From Anaerosporomusa subterranea (GTDB lineage Bacteria > Bacillota > Negativicutes > Sporomusales > Acetonemataceae): a stretch of 64,000 bases of DNA. The position numbers were made by a program, and so were the translations under genes. The notes below the pieces were generated by a model. The model was not told the origin of the DNA, searched no databases, and worked only from the letters and a program-made list of their open reading frames with translations. The stretch spans positions 151,020-215,019 of the forward strand of contig NZ_LSGP01000023.1 of the NCBI RefSeq assembly GCF_001611555.1, given 5' to 3'. Positions 19,351 to 29,420 of this stretch are shown in pieces; the first letter of the stretch is position 1; every line of letters begins with the position of its first letter.

Positions 19351-20385
19351 TTATTTTATATGGTTGTTTATTATTACCTGAATGGCTCTGGCAGCAGCCT
19401 CATCAGTCACGAGTATACCGCCGCCACTTGCATTAGCAACAGCGACAATGGCTGCTGCTTTCTTCGCCCCGCCGGCGATCATGATTCTCTGGCTGATGCC
19501 AACGAGATCATTTAGTCGCAGCCCTACACTGGCAGTAGAATACACAATCTCCCCTGCTAATGTGCAATAATCGCCTAACGCTTCTCCTACAGCACCGCGT
19601 TGCAGAACTTCCGTAATCACTTCAGCGCTTAGCCCGCGCCGGATCGCCATGCGTTCTGCCTGACCCACGCCGTATACGAGAATGTCGGCGCGGCCGACAA
19701 CCTCAGCCACATCGCGGATATTCGCATCACTGTTCAACAGAGCCGCCAGCGCCTGGTCGCTCACAGCATCAGGCATATTCAACAAACGGTATTTGCCGCC
19801 AAGCTTTCCAGCCAGTACGGCCGCCACCGTATTTGCCTGATACTCCACCTGTTCACCGAGCGCCCCGCGCGCAGGCACTACCAGGGTCTGCGGTGAGGAT
19901 TCGGTGAACGCGTGAGCCATTCGAGCCATAGTGGATCCACCGCTGACCGCCACTGTGAGTGGTTCGCCCAAGTATCGGGCCAGTACGCCCGCCGCTGCTC
20001 GCCCCAAATCTTTCCTGACTGCGCTATCAACATCAGAATTCCCGGGAATGATGACAACTTGACCAAGTCCCAGTCTTGAGGACAACTCTTGTTCCAGACT
20101 CGTCAAGCCATGCAAGAGGCGAATATAATCAGCCAATTCTTCTAAAATATCCTGCCCGTCTGGTGTGATTGTCATGCCTAAAGGAGAAAACTCCACAAAG
20201 CCTGCGGTTTTTAAGAAGTCTACCTGTGCTCGCACAACGCGTTCGCCTGATACCAGCAAAGCGGCAAGCGCCCGGCGGCCAACAGGTTGTGAGTATAGAA
20301 TTTGGCGAAGTATCAGGTAGCGTTCTTCGACTGTCGCGATTAGCTCTGGAGCAATTCTACGGTGCAGTCGTACTATATTTTCCAT
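19351..20385 (-). CDS. cggR: Central glycolytic genes repressor CggR
   Basis: A SorC/DeoR-type repressor of about 344 residues. The N-terminal helix-turn-helix region (RRALAALLVSGERVVRAQVDFLK) is followed by a sugar-phosphate-binding domain with VAVSGGSTMARM. A start at ATG 20385 is chosen over an upstream in-frame ATG at 20460. The upstream choice would place the CggR operator and the -10 region inside the coding sequence, and the shorter form begins like Bacillus CggR. In Bacillus fructose-1,6-bisphosphate relieves repression. The same effector is inferred here. Confidence 0.92.
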   Translation of the reverse strand: MENIVRLHRRIAPELIATVEERYLILRQILYSQPVGRRALAALLVSGERVVRAQVDFLKTAGFVEFSPLGMTITPDGQDILEELADYIRLLHGLTSLEQELSSRLGLGQVVIIPGNSDVDSAVRKDLGRAAAGVLARYLGEPLTVAVSGGSTMARMAHAFTESSPQTLVVPARGALGEQVEYQANTVAAVLAGKLGGKYRLLNMPDAVSDQALAALLNSDANIRDVAEVVGRADILVYGVGQAERMAIRRGLSAEVITEVLQRGAVGEALGDYCTLAGEIVYSTASVGLRLNDLVGISQRIMIAGGAKKAAAIVAVANASGGGILVTDEAAARAIQVIINNHIK

Positions 20386-20404
20386 ATGTAAGCATGTCTC
20401 CCCT

Positions 20405-20459
20405 GCTGGGATTAAATGTGTCCCGGCGGAACATTTTTCGTCCCAACAGTAGTATATCA
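20405..20459 (-). promoter_or_regulatory. cggR promoter and CggR operator
   Basis: The minus strand has an extended -10, TGATATACT (20459-20451), then two direct repeats, TGGGACG (20445-20439) and CGGGACA (20425-20419), with a 20-bp period, and a third partial TGGGATT... element. The Bacillus CggR operator has the same GGGAC repeats and the same spacing between promoter and cggR, so the gene is autoregulated with the operon. Confidence 0.8.
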
Positions 20460-20590
20460 CAGAATTGGAAAATTCAACAGTAAAAATCCGGATCTTTCTC
20501 CTGGTTGTGACGCACCAGAAAAAATCTCGTATCAGGAGTGGAACAGGCGCTGATTTGCGGCGACTGCTCCACTTCTGATACGGCTTCAGC

Positions 20591-20980
20591 CTATTTACCT
20601 ACTGCCTCTATATCCCGACTCGCTATCATATCAACCCCCAACCCGAGAATATCTTTGTATACTGCGTCGCCTTCTCTCACAGGCGCCTTAACAGTAATAT
20701 TTGCTAGGCAACGAGCGCATTCGATTATTTTTTCCTTAGGCAACGGAGTTTGCGATACAACCGGAAGCAGCGGGAGAACCCCTTTGCTGATTCGAATAGT
20801 CGTGGTCAAGACCCGTTTGGGCGCTGTCACTTCGTTTTTAGCATACTCTTGGCCTCGTTTACAGGTGAATCCAACCATGCGCACAATTTGGTTGTCAGCG
20901 ATCTCGACCTCGCCAACACAGCTCATCGGACAGACGATACAAGTTAGCCGCTTGCTGGCCTTTTGTTCCTGGTTATTCAC
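20591..20980 (-). CDS. DUF1667 cysteine-rich protein, third subunit of GlpA triad 1
   Basis: A 129-residue protein, GTG start at 20980 with GGGAGG 9 bp upstream, overlapping the previous gene by 8 bp. The N-terminus has CIVCPMSC and further on CKRG and CARC, so it probably binds an iron-sulfur cluster or metal. DUF1667 proteins accompany GlpA-type dehydrogenases and a paired FAD/NAD oxidoreductase in many anaerobes. I infer it stands in for GlpC or GlpB as an electron-transfer subunit. A paralogue is at 47530-47922. The activity is not established. Confidence 0.82.
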   Translation of the reverse strand: MNNQEQKASKRLTCIVCPMSCVGEVEIADNQIVRMVGFTCKRGQEYAKNEVTAPKRVLTTTIRISKGVLPLLPVVSQTPLPKEKIIECARCLANITVKAPVREGDAVYKDILGLGVDMIASRDIEAVGK

Positions 20981-22256
20981 GCAGTCCACCTCCCTGCACT
21001 GCCTGAAGCGTAACGCTAATTTCCTGGGTACAGTCCGGTATCTTATCAAACGGAACATCCACAACGATCATTTCTCCCGGTCGTGCAATCGGCAACTGTC
21101 GTTCTACAAGAACGTCTTCCCCGGCAGCAATTTTTAATTTTACTCTAACTGCCGGTTCTTGCGCACGCATAAACAACCTGACTTTCCCCGACGAATCCGG
21201 CCAACTGATTCGCTGCGGTACGACTGTCCGAATGCCTTGGCCAGCTTTTACTGCAACAACATTTGTTGCAGTCGGCAGCTTGCCCTGAGCATAAAGTGCG
21301 GCAAACTTTCCGGCAATATCGCCTTCTTCTGAGACAAAATCGACAAGGTCATGAACATGGACTACATTGCCGGCGGCAAAAAAACCGTCATAGCTAGTCT
21401 GTCTATATTGGTTCACTGTCGGTCCGCTTGTTAGTCCATCCAGATCAACGATACCGCGGGACAGTTCATTTTCAGGAATAAGGCCGACTGATAGCAAGAG
21501 GCAATCACAGTCAAGTTCAAACTCAGTCCCCGGAATGATGTTACGGTCTTGGTCGACAGCCGCGACTGTAACCCCAGTAATTTTATCCTTGCCATGGATG
21601 AAGCTAACCGTGTGAGACAGATGAAGTGGAATGCCGAAATCCTCTAGACATTGAACAACATTGCGAGTCAGGCCATTTGAGTATGGCAACAATTCAACAA
21701 CAGCCTGCACCTTCGCTCCCTCAAGCGTCATCCTTCTTGCCATGATAAGCCCAATGTCGCCTGAGCCTAGTACTACAATTTTTTTACCGGTAATATAGCC
21801 TTCCATATTGACCATTCGCTGAGCCGCCCCGGCGGTAAAGATCCCGGCCGGACGTAAACCGGGGATACGGATCGCGCCTCTTGTTCTTTCCCGACAGCCC
21901 ATCGCGAAAACGACTGCTTTAGCTGTTATGCCAATAAGGCCTTGTTGGGGATTAATGGCCCAAATGGTCTTATCATTTCTCACTTCTAAAACTAGTGTAT
22001 CTTCCCAAACAGTAATCCCTGCATCTGCCTTAACTTGGCGGATGAAACGTCCAGAGTAAGTCGGTCCTGTGAGTTCTTCGTGAAAACGGTGCAAGCCGAA
22101 CCCGTTGTGAATGCACTGTTGCAGAATACCGCCTAGCTCACGGTCTCGCTCAATAACCAACACGTCTTTGGCCCCTGCGGTCCGAGCGCTCAAAGCCGCT
22201 GCTAAGCCGGCGGGGCCGCCGCCGATTACAGCTACATCGAATTTAAGGCTGCTCAT
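20973..22256 (-). CDS. FAD/NAD(P)-dependent oxidoreductase, second subunit of GlpA triad 1
   Basis: A 427-residue flavoprotein. The FAD motif VIGGGPAGLAAALS opens the protein, ERDRELGGILQQCIHNGFG follows, and a second dinucleotide motif VVLGSGDIGLIMARR lies near residue 165. The C-terminal FFAAGNVVHVHDLVD is the usual FAD-closing stretch. The start at ATG 22256 overlaps the glpA stop, as in its paralogue. It probably receives electrons from the GlpA subunit and reduces NAD(P) or a quinone partner. This is inferred from the conserved gene trio, not proven. Confidence 0.85.
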   Translation of the reverse strand: MSSLKFDVAVIGGGPAGLAAALSARTAGAKDVLVIERDRELGGILQQCIHNGFGLHRFHEELTGPTYSGRFIRQVKADAGITVWEDTLVLEVRNDKTIWAINPQQGLIGITAKAVVFAMGCRERTRGAIRIPGLRPAGIFTAGAAQRMVNMEGYITGKKIVVLGSGDIGLIMARRMTLEGAKVQAVVELLPYSNGLTRNVVQCLEDFGIPLHLSHTVSFIHGKDKITGVTVAAVDQDRNIIPGTEFELDCDCLLLSVGLIPENELSRGIVDLDGLTSGPTVNQYRQTSYDGFFAAGNVVHVHDLVDFVSEEGDIAGKFAALYAQGKLPTATNVVAVKAGQGIRTVVPQRISWPDSSGKVRLFMRAQEPAVRVKLKIAAGEDVLVERQLPIARPGEMIVVDVPFDKIPDCTQEISVTLQAVQGGGLRE

Positions 22257-23721
22257 CTGTCGACACCTCACAAACACCTGGCAGTTTATCAGAGAAGAGA
22301 AATGAATGTATGCCGTCTTTACGGACTGCAGTGACGGGAATTCCCAGTTCCCGGGAAATAATCGCCGTAACTCTGGGCCCGCAAAAACCGCCTTGGCAAC
22401 GTCCGGTTCCAGCCCGGGTGCGCCGTTTGACACCGTCGACTGTTACCGCTCCGCAAGGGGAATGAATGGTGGCAACGATTTCGCCTTCAGTCACTGTCTC
22501 ACAACGGCAAATCACTCGCCCAAAGAGTGGATCTCGCGCCACAATTTCTGCTCGTTCCTGCCAGCTCATTTCCCGGAAAACACGACGTGGCGGATTGACC
22601 GGATTGAACTCGGCCTTTTCAATAAGTGCCAGCCCTGCTTCCCGCAAAATATCTGCAATCACTTCCGCAATGGCCGGAGCTGCAGTAAACCCTGGCGACT
22701 GAATTCCTGCTGCATGAATTAACCCTTTGGCAGTTTCTGATTCGCGCAGGATAAAGTCGCCATCGCCGCTGGCTGCTCTCAGTCCGGAGAATTCGGTGAT
22801 TGCAGCAGCTAGCGGCAGCTGGGGAACAATCCGGCGAGCGCCGTTAATCACTCGTTCCATGCCTGCGGCAGTGGTCGAAACGTCATCTTTATCAGCAACA
22901 TCCTCCGCGTCCGGCCCAATGAACAGATTGCCATGAACTGTCGGCGAAACTAAGATACCTTTAGACACTTTAGACGGAGTTGGGAAAATTACCGTATTTA
23001 CCAGCTGGCGGACAGTTTTATCAAATAAAATGTATTCACCCTTGCGTGGATGTATTGTAAAGCTGTTATCCCCCGCCATGCGTGCAACTGCGTCTGCCTG
23101 AATTCCGGCGGCATTAATAATGAATCGCGCGCGAATCACGCCGTGTGGGGTAACAACCCCGACAACTCGTCCATTATCGATCACAATGCCTTGCACCGGA
23201 CATTCTCGCAATAGGGTAACACCATTACGGATCGCATTCTCTATAAAGCCAAAAACCGCGCCAAACGGGCAGACAACTCCGGCGCTTGGCGCCCATAGCG
23301 CGCCAGTGACATCAGTCGCTAAGTTTGGTTCGCGTTCCAACAGCTGATCAGCCGACAATATTTCTAGATTCGGCACTCCGTTTTGGTTGCCGCGAGCCAG
23401 CAATTCTTCTATTGTGGCCTGCTCCGCATCGTCTTTGGCCACAACCAGAGATCCCATCCAATCCACATCCAGGCTCAAGTCTTGCCACAATTGATGATAA
23501 AGATGGTTGCCCCTCACGTTCAGTTTGCCTTTCCAGGTCCCCGGCTTAGCATCAAAACCAGCATGCAGGATAGCACTGTTTGCTTTAGAGGTTCCCATGG
23601 CCACATCGGTTTCCGCTTCCAACAAAATGACTGCCAGCTGATAACGGGATAATTCTCTCGCAATTGCTGAGCCAACGATGCCACCGCCGATGATTACAAC
23701 ATCTGTGCTTTCCGCTGACAT
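22243..23721 (-). CDS. glpA: GlpA-type glycerol-3-phosphate dehydrogenase, copy 1
   Basis: A 492-residue FAD enzyme expected to oxidise sn-glycerol-3-phosphate to dihydroxyacetone phosphate. The N-terminal FAD motif is VIIGGGIVGSAIAREL. The DAO domain runs to about residue 380, and the C-terminus carries a BFD-like [2Fe-2S] region, CRCETVTEGE then GRCQGGFCGPRV. It begins a three-gene unit with the FAD/NAD oxidoreductase and DUF1667 genes, each overlapping the next. The upstream RNA leader contains a GlpP-type antiterminator. A close paralogue is at 49201-50676. Confidence 0.9.
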   Translation of the reverse strand: MSAESTDVVIIGGGIVGSAIARELSRYQLAVILLEAETDVAMGTSKANSAILHAGFDAKPGTWKGKLNVRGNHLYHQLWQDLSLDVDWMGSLVVAKDDAEQATIEELLARGNQNGVPNLEILSADQLLEREPNLATDVTGALWAPSAGVVCPFGAVFGFIENAIRNGVTLLRECPVQGIVIDNGRVVGVVTPHGVIRARFIINAAGIQADAVARMAGDNSFTIHPRKGEYILFDKTVRQLVNTVIFPTPSKVSKGILVSPTVHGNLFIGPDAEDVADKDDVSTTAAGMERVINGARRIVPQLPLAAAITEFSGLRAASGDGDFILRESETAKGLIHAAGIQSPGFTAAPAIAEVIADILREAGLALIEKAEFNPVNPPRRVFREMSWQERAEIVARDPLFGRVICRCETVTEGEIVATIHSPCGAVTVDGVKRRTRAGTGRCQGGFCGPRVTAIISRELGIPVTAVRKDGIHSFLFSDKLPGVCEVSTDEQP

Positions 23722-23757
23722 CCCTTCACATCCTTTGCGCTTGTCTCATGAAAAGAA

Positions 23758-23815
23758 AAGGCCCTCGCTGGCCTTCGGCCAGAAATCGAGGACCTTCTCT
23801 CATTCTCTATGTCCC
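23758..23815 (-). promoter_or_regulatory. GlpP-type antiterminator leader of glpA copy 1
   Basis: The minus-strand RNA has GGGAC (23815-23811), a purine-rich stretch AUAGAGAAUGAGAGAAG, then GGUCC (23794-23790). That 3' arm is also the 5' arm of a strong hairpin (GGUCCUCG...CGAGGGCC around CUGGCC-GAA-GGCCAG) followed by UUUUCUUUU. The two structures exclude each other, the arrangement expected for GlpP-dependent antitermination. Confidence 0.82.
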
Positions 23816-23835
23816 TCTATATGTTGTTTTTATCA

Positions 23836-23993
23836 CCGGACTAACCCGCACTAAGCCCCCCGCCTCTGTAGGCGGGTACCCCAGGGTACCTTCTCTTGCC
23901 CCTGTGGGGCAATTCACCTTGTGCCCAAGTGCGGCTAAGTCCGGTATGGATGCGACTAACATTCGGCGGGAGGGTAAATCCCCCGCTGAATGA
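23836..23993. repeat. Palindromic intergenic element after glpK
   Basis: ACCGGACTAACCCGCACT and the near-complement of it at 23922-23944 bracket GC-rich hairpins (GGCGGGTACC, CCCCTGTGGGG). A further hairpin ATTCGGCGGG...CCCCGCTGAAT at 23961-23991 abuts the glpK stop. The stretch GCGGCTAAGTCC...GCGACTA recurs at 51857-51895. Confidence 0.65.
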
Positions 23994-24001
23994 AGTCTTG
24001 T

Positions 24002-25519
<1,518 letters not shown>

Positions 25520-25573
25520 TTATCATCGTTTTATTTCGGGCTAAGCTTGAAATTTACCTACTTAATGGGCTAA

Positions 25574-26305
25574 CTATGCGGCCAGACCCACTATTTTAGC
25601 GATTGCGTAGGCGATTGTGCCTCCAATCATTGGACCGACTACCGGTATCCAGGAATAACCCCAGTCAGAATCTCCTTTGCCGGGAATCGGTAACACGGCA
25701 TGCGCAATTCGCGGTCCTAAGTCGCGAGCCGGGTTGATGGCATACCCGGTCGGTCCGCCAAGGCTCAAACCCATGGACCAGACCACAACACCGGCTAGGA
25801 AAGTGCCAAGGCCAGGAGCTAAAGCACCAACCGGCTTGGAGAAGATAGCAAAGAACGCGAACATCAGCATGGCAGTTCCAAGAATTTCTGAAATCAGATT
25901 GCCTGTTGTATCACGGATGGCAGGACCGGTAGAGAAAACAGCCAGCTTCGCGCCGGGGTCTTCCGTGACTTTCCAATGCGGCAGATACATAAAATAGACA
26001 AGACAAGCACCAACAAACGCGCCAAGTACCTGTGCCACCATAAGGCTTGCCGCCAGAGGTGCAGTATAAACGTTATTCAGCATTTTCGCCAAGGTAACGG
26101 CCGGATTCAAGTCGGCTTGCACCGAACCCGTGGCGACTGCGACAAACGCCCCCAAAACAACAGCGAAGGCCCAGCCTGTAGCTATGACTATCCACCCAGA
26201 ATTTTCCCCTTTGGATTTTTTCAATACGACGTTGGCCACAACCCCGTCGCCCAGAAGAATTAATACCAATGTGCCCATGAACTCACCGAGGAATGGACTT
26301 GTCAT
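25574..26305 (-). CDS. glpF: Glycerol facilitator (aquaglyceroporin)
   Basis: A 243-residue MIP-family channel with six membrane spans. The two pore motifs are present as LNPAVTLAK (NPA) near residue 66 and INPARDLGPR (NPARD) near 196. The Asp after the second NPA motif is characteristic of glycerol facilitators as against water channels. It leads the glpFK operon, with AGGAGGAG 7 bp before its ATG and a GlpP-type leader about 90-150 bp upstream. Confidence 0.96.
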   Translation of the reverse strand: MTSPFLGEFMGTLVLILLGDGVVANVVLKKSKGENSGWIVIATGWAFAVVLGAFVAVATGSVQADLNPAVTLAKMLNNVYTAPLAASLMVAQVLGAFVGACLVYFMYLPHWKVTEDPGAKLAVFSTGPAIRDTTGNLISEILGTAMLMFAFFAIFSKPVGALAPGLGTFLAGVVVWSMGLSLGGPTGYAINPARDLGPRIAHAVLPIPGKGDSDWGYSWIPVVGPMIGGTIAYAIAKIVGLAA

Positions 26306-26394
26306 GTTTTTCTCCTCCTACTTCAATAATTTTGCTAGAGTAAACACCACCCCGTACGCAGTTCGCTCCCACCCCCTTACTGCAGACAGGAAAA

Positions 26395-26456
26395 GAAATC
26401 CAGCGATAGCCCGTCTTGGCGGGACATGCGTTGGACTTCTCTTCATCTCTCGTCCG
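26395..26456 (-). promoter_or_regulatory. GlpP-type antiterminator leader of glpFK
   Basis: The minus-strand RNA reads GGAC (26455), purine-rich GAGAGAUGAAGAGAA, GUCC (26433). The GUCC arm continues into UCCA-ACGC...CCCG-CCAAGA-CGGG...GCUGGA, a hairpin followed by UUUCUUUUC. Sequence and layout match the leaders at 23758 and 50740. Confidence 0.82.
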
Positions 26457-26543
26457 ATTTATTCACTTGCTAAAACATATTCCGGATATTTCAGATTATT
26501 ACTCTGTTACGTAATGCGCAGACAAGTTAATTATTTCACTTAG

Positions 26544-26939
26544 TCATACTTTTTTCAACTCTCGCGCACTTATCGCAGCTTCCATGACTTCTGGAAGCGC
26601 AGCCCCCACTGAGGCCTGAACCGTGGCCAGGATAGCCCCCTCAACTACAGGCGCATCAGCGATTGCGACCCGGCTTCGCTGTTCTTCGCATAAAAATTCG
26701 AAAGCGGTTTCCGTGCTGAGCACAGCGCTTCCTAAGTCCGCCAGCACGATCACGCCGTCACCGTCGTCCGCATCAATCAATGATTTGTAAATCAGCATTG
26801 CGTCCGTACCAATGCCCCCGTCCGGCATCCCGCCCGCCGGAAGAATTATTTGCCCTTCTCTTCCCATTTGCCGTGCTAGGTCGCAGATTCCCTCAGCGAT
26901 CTTTGCGCTATGTGACACTATAACGATACCGACCATCAT
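26544..26939 (-). CDS. dhaM: Dihydroxyacetone kinase phosphotransfer subunit DhaM (EIIA-Man domain)
   Basis: About 131 residues forming a single EIIA-mannose-type domain, with the phosphorylated histidine in IVIVSHSAKIAEGI. The segment DGVIVLADLGSAVLSTE is typical of DhaM. Long DhaM forms carry fused HPr and EI-like parts. This one has neither, so it should take phosphate from separate EI and HPr. A HPr-like gene lies at 50896. The start ATG overlaps the dhaL stop by 4 bp. It passes phosphate to DhaL-bound ADP. Confidence 0.88.
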   Translation of the reverse strand: MMVGIVIVSHSAKIAEGICDLARQMGREGQIILPAGGMPDGGIGTDAMLIYKSLIDADDGDGVIVLADLGSAVLSTETAFEFLCEEQRSRVAIADAPVVEGAILATVQASVGAALPEVMEAAISARELKKV

Positions 26940-27580
26940 TCTTCCCTCTGTTCCTGCGACCGGCAAAATTCTTCCAATGCCGCAATAATTAGGTAAGCAG
27001 ACGTTGCTCCAGGATCTTGGTGGCCAAGACTGCGCTCTCCGAGATAGCTGGCGCGCCCCTTTGTAGCAATGATTGACTTGGTGAACATAACACCGTCAAG
27101 CGCACTTTCCCGAGCCGCCGCCAGACACTCAACCAGAGACCTGCCCTGCTGTTCTGCTGACTTAAAGGCTTCATAGGCAGGTTCCAAGGCATCCAGCATC
27201 GTTTTTTCTCCACGTACTGCTTTACCTCGTTCTTTGATGCCGGCGATTGCTGCCGCCAGCATGTTTCCTACATCACTTGGCGAAAGCGTATTCTTCCCCT
27301 GACCTGCTGCCGCAGCCCGGAGAAAAGCCGTTCCGTATAATGGTCCCGAAGCCCCGCCGACTGTTGTAATCAGTGTCATGCCAACAGTTTTTAGGACAGT
27401 GGCGGCGTCTGCTGTTTGCGCAAGCGTACTCAGTTTTCCACTGACAGCCTGAAATCCCCGTGCCATATTGATGCCATGATCAGCATCTCCAATCGCCGCA
27501 TCCAGACTGGTCAGTACCTCTTTATTACTGGCGATTGCCGCACCAATGGCTTCTACTGCTGCAATCAGACAATTTGCCAT
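26936..27580 (-). CDS. dhaL: Dihydroxyacetone kinase ADP-binding subunit DhaL
   Basis: A 214-residue all-helical subunit that holds ADP/ATP and is rephosphorylated by DhaM. AIGDADHGINMARGF gives the Mg/nucleotide-binding aspartates, and TVGGASGPLYGTAFLRAA the following loop. GRASYLGERSLGHQDPGA near the C-terminus is also standard. It overlaps dhaM by 4 bp. A 262-bp gap with two repeat elements separates it from dhaK upstream, so the three may form one transcript with internal processing. Confidence 0.94.
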   Translation of the reverse strand: MANCLIAAVEAIGAAIASNKEVLTSLDAAIGDADHGINMARGFQAVSGKLSTLAQTADAATVLKTVGMTLITTVGGASGPLYGTAFLRAAAAGQGKNTLSPSDVGNMLAAAIAGIKERGKAVRGEKTMLDALEPAYEAFKSAEQQGRSLVECLAAARESALDGVMFTKSIIATKGRASYLGERSLGHQDPGATSAYLIIAALEEFCRSQEQREE

Positions 27581-27620
27581 CGTTATCCCTCCGTCAGATA
27601 AGAAAAACCATCATTACGAA

Positions 27621-27671
27621 CTGTACCTCTGTGTACTCTGCGACACTCTGTGCTCTCTGTGGTAAAACGTA
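27621..27671. repeat. CCGCAGAG-family repeat, partial copy 2
   Basis: The right-hand end CTCTGTGGTAAAACGTACC is recognisable, with several CTCTG/ACTCTGCG units before it. No matching left end is seen, so it is a half element. Confidence 0.6.
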
Positions 27672-27841
27672 CCTAGCACCTTGACAAAGTTATAACTCAG
27701 GCTTGATGGCGGTCAAAACGGCAAAATACGGCGTCAGCACCTCCTAGCAGACCCCTTCCAGTATGCGTCGTCGGCACTTCCTTGTCTTTTGCCGTTTTGC
27801 CTCGCCCTAAAGCTAACTTTTGACTTTGCCAAGGTACTAGC
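27672..27841. repeat. Long imperfect palindrome between dhaL and dhaK
   Basis: The outer arms ACCTTGACAAAGTTA and TGACTTTGCCAAGGT are near complements, and inner arms AACGGCAAAA and TTTTGCCGTT are complementary. The element is about 165 bp and would fold into one long hairpin. It resembles the other palindromic elements in shape but not in sequence. Confidence 0.65.
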
Positions 27842-27842
27842 T

Positions 27843-28841
27843 TCAAACCTGAACCAGAGCCGGCGTATCTGCAGGCGCCAGCAATAGCTGCTTCAACTCT
27901 TCATCCAGCTTAAGCAGAGTGATAGAAAAGCCTGCCATCTCCAGCGAGGTCATGAAGTTGCCGACATACGTTTTTGCGACAGTGATGTTCTTTTCTGCCA
28001 GCATCTCGGCCACCTTACGGTTAGCAATATACAGTTCCATTAGCGGAGTAGCTCCCAGGCCGTTTACCATCACAGCAACTTCATCCCCTGAACCGAATGG
28101 AAGATCGGCTGTGATCTTGTTCAACAGGTGTTCCACCGTTTCGTCGGCAGGACGCAGGCTTTCTCTGTGGGTTCCAGGTTCGCCGTGTATCCCCATGCCG
28201 ATTTCGACTTCTGTCTCATCCAAGGTAAAGCTAGGCTTACCGGCAGCCGGTACGGTACAAGGCGAAATCGCCATCCCCATGGAACGGACATTGGTAACGA
28301 CTTTTTCGGCAACGCGTTTTACTTCAGCAAGCTCCGCGCCAGTTTCGGCTTTTGCACCAGCAATTTTATGAATGAATACTGTTCCGGCAATGCCACGCCT
28401 GCCTGTCGTCCAAGTACTGTTTTCTACCGCGACATCGTCATTGACAACAACTCTATCCACTTTGATTCCATCCGCTTCTGCCAGTTCTGCCGCCATTTCG
28501 AAGTTCATGATATCGCCAGTATAGTTTTTGATGACTAACAGAACGCCCTGTCCGCCATCAACCACTTTGATGGCCTCATAAACCTGATCAGGCGTTGGCG
28601 AGGTAAATACAGCTCCAGCCACAGCTCCGTCAAGCATTCCCTTCCCTACATAGCCTCCATGGGAGGGCTCGTGACCGCTGCCGCCGCCGCTGACCAGCGC
28701 GACTTTGCCTTCAACAGGCGTGTTCGCACGAACAAGAACCTGAAACCCTTCCACCCTTCGTAAATACCCCGGATGGGCAAGAACAGCACCCTGAAGCATT
28801 TCCTCCACGACTTGTTCCGGTGAGTTGATGATTTTTTTCAT
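27843..28841 (-). CDS. dhaK: Dihydroxyacetone kinase substrate-binding subunit DhaK
   Basis: A 332-residue subunit that binds dihydroxyacetone covalently through a histidine and receives phosphate from DhaL-ATP. LVSGGGSGHEPSHGGYVG (residues 49-66) and KNYTGDIMNFEMA are signature segments, and GIHGEPG holds His219, the substrate-binding residue. The start at ATG 28841 has AGGAGG 8 bp upstream and fits the family N-terminus, in preference to an in-frame codon 20 residues earlier. The gene leads the dhaKLM group. Confidence 0.95.
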   Translation of the reverse strand: MKKIINSPEQVVEEMLQGAVLAHPGYLRRVEGFQVLVRANTPVEGKVALVSGGGSGHEPSHGGYVGKGMLDGAVAGAVFTSPTPDQVYEAIKVVDGGQGVLLVIKNYTGDIMNFEMAAELAEADGIKVDRVVVNDDVAVENSTWTTGRRGIAGTVFIHKIAGAKAETGAELAEVKRVAEKVVTNVRSMGMAISPCTVPAAGKPSFTLDETEVEIGMGIHGEPGTHRESLRPADETVEHLLNKITADLPFGSGDEVAVMVNGLGATPLMELYIANRKVAEMLAEKNITVAKTYVGNFMTSLEMAGFSITLLKLDEELKQLLLAPADTPALVQV

Positions 28842-28980
28842 ACACTTTTCCTCCTCAAATTGAATAGCCCGTACATCCTTAGTCAAAAAAGAACTAGACA
28901 TACCCTATAGCTTGTAATAAAGGTATGCCTCAATAAAAAATATAGAACTGCTCTATGCCTCACCTTATGTTCGCCTGAAC

Positions 28981-29217
28981 AAAAACGGTTCGGGTCCCAT
29001 CTATGACGGTACCCGAACTCAGATCAGAGGCAACCCTGCCGTTAAGCCGAAAACCGCTAAGGGGTTCACGCCAATAGGCGCAAGTCCAGCACTATATACC
29101 TCTAAAAAATGCCTCTGCCACCTGGCTTCTTGCGGCATTCTGGGTACATATGATAGCCGTTTCAAAGGGAATGCCTTTAAGTTTAGGGACTTTTAGGGTT
29201 ACACTCCCAGGGGTGGT
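28981..29217 (-). ncRNA. Structured non-coding RNA candidate with intrinsic terminator
   Basis: In 240 gene-free bases the minus strand folds in order: an outer stem (CCACCCCTGG at 29216-29207 with CCAGGTGG at 29125-29118) enclosing a hairpin (GGCATTC/GAATGCC), then a second domain closed by CAGAGGCA (29117-29110) and TTGCCTCTG (29033-29025), then the terminator GTTCGGGT...ACCCGAAC with TTTTTGTT. No family could be assigned by eye. A raiA-type RNA or an unknown riboswitch are possibilities. It lies 140 bp before dhaK. Confidence 0.6.
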
Positions 29218-29420
29218 ATCAAATTTCTGCCGTAGTGGCCGGAGCAGTAGCCTTGCCGTAACTCGGTACGCTCGTTTTTCGCTGCCTGAGCCAGGTCTTT
29301 AACCTACTGATCCAGCAATTGTTCAGCGTCTCCTCCTCAAGCTCCACCAGACTGCAGACTGGGCATGACTCAACTTTGTGATTGCTGTCCGGACGCTGCA
29401 ATTACATCTTTCTTGCTCTT

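Noticed and set aside
27672..27841. Possible CRISPR or tandem array between dhaL and dhaK
   Set aside because: There is one palindrome, with no regularly spaced repeat units. No CRISPR-like array was seen anywhere in the window.
28842..28980. GlpP-type leader before dhaK
   Set aside because: The GGAC...purine loop...GUCC pattern is absent here; only the unassigned RNA and its terminator were found.
29219..29401. A 60-residue minus-strand frame with a CPVC motif next to the structured RNA
   Set aside because: It has no clear ribosome binding site and no family likeness. It could be a real small gene, but the evidence is too thin to list.
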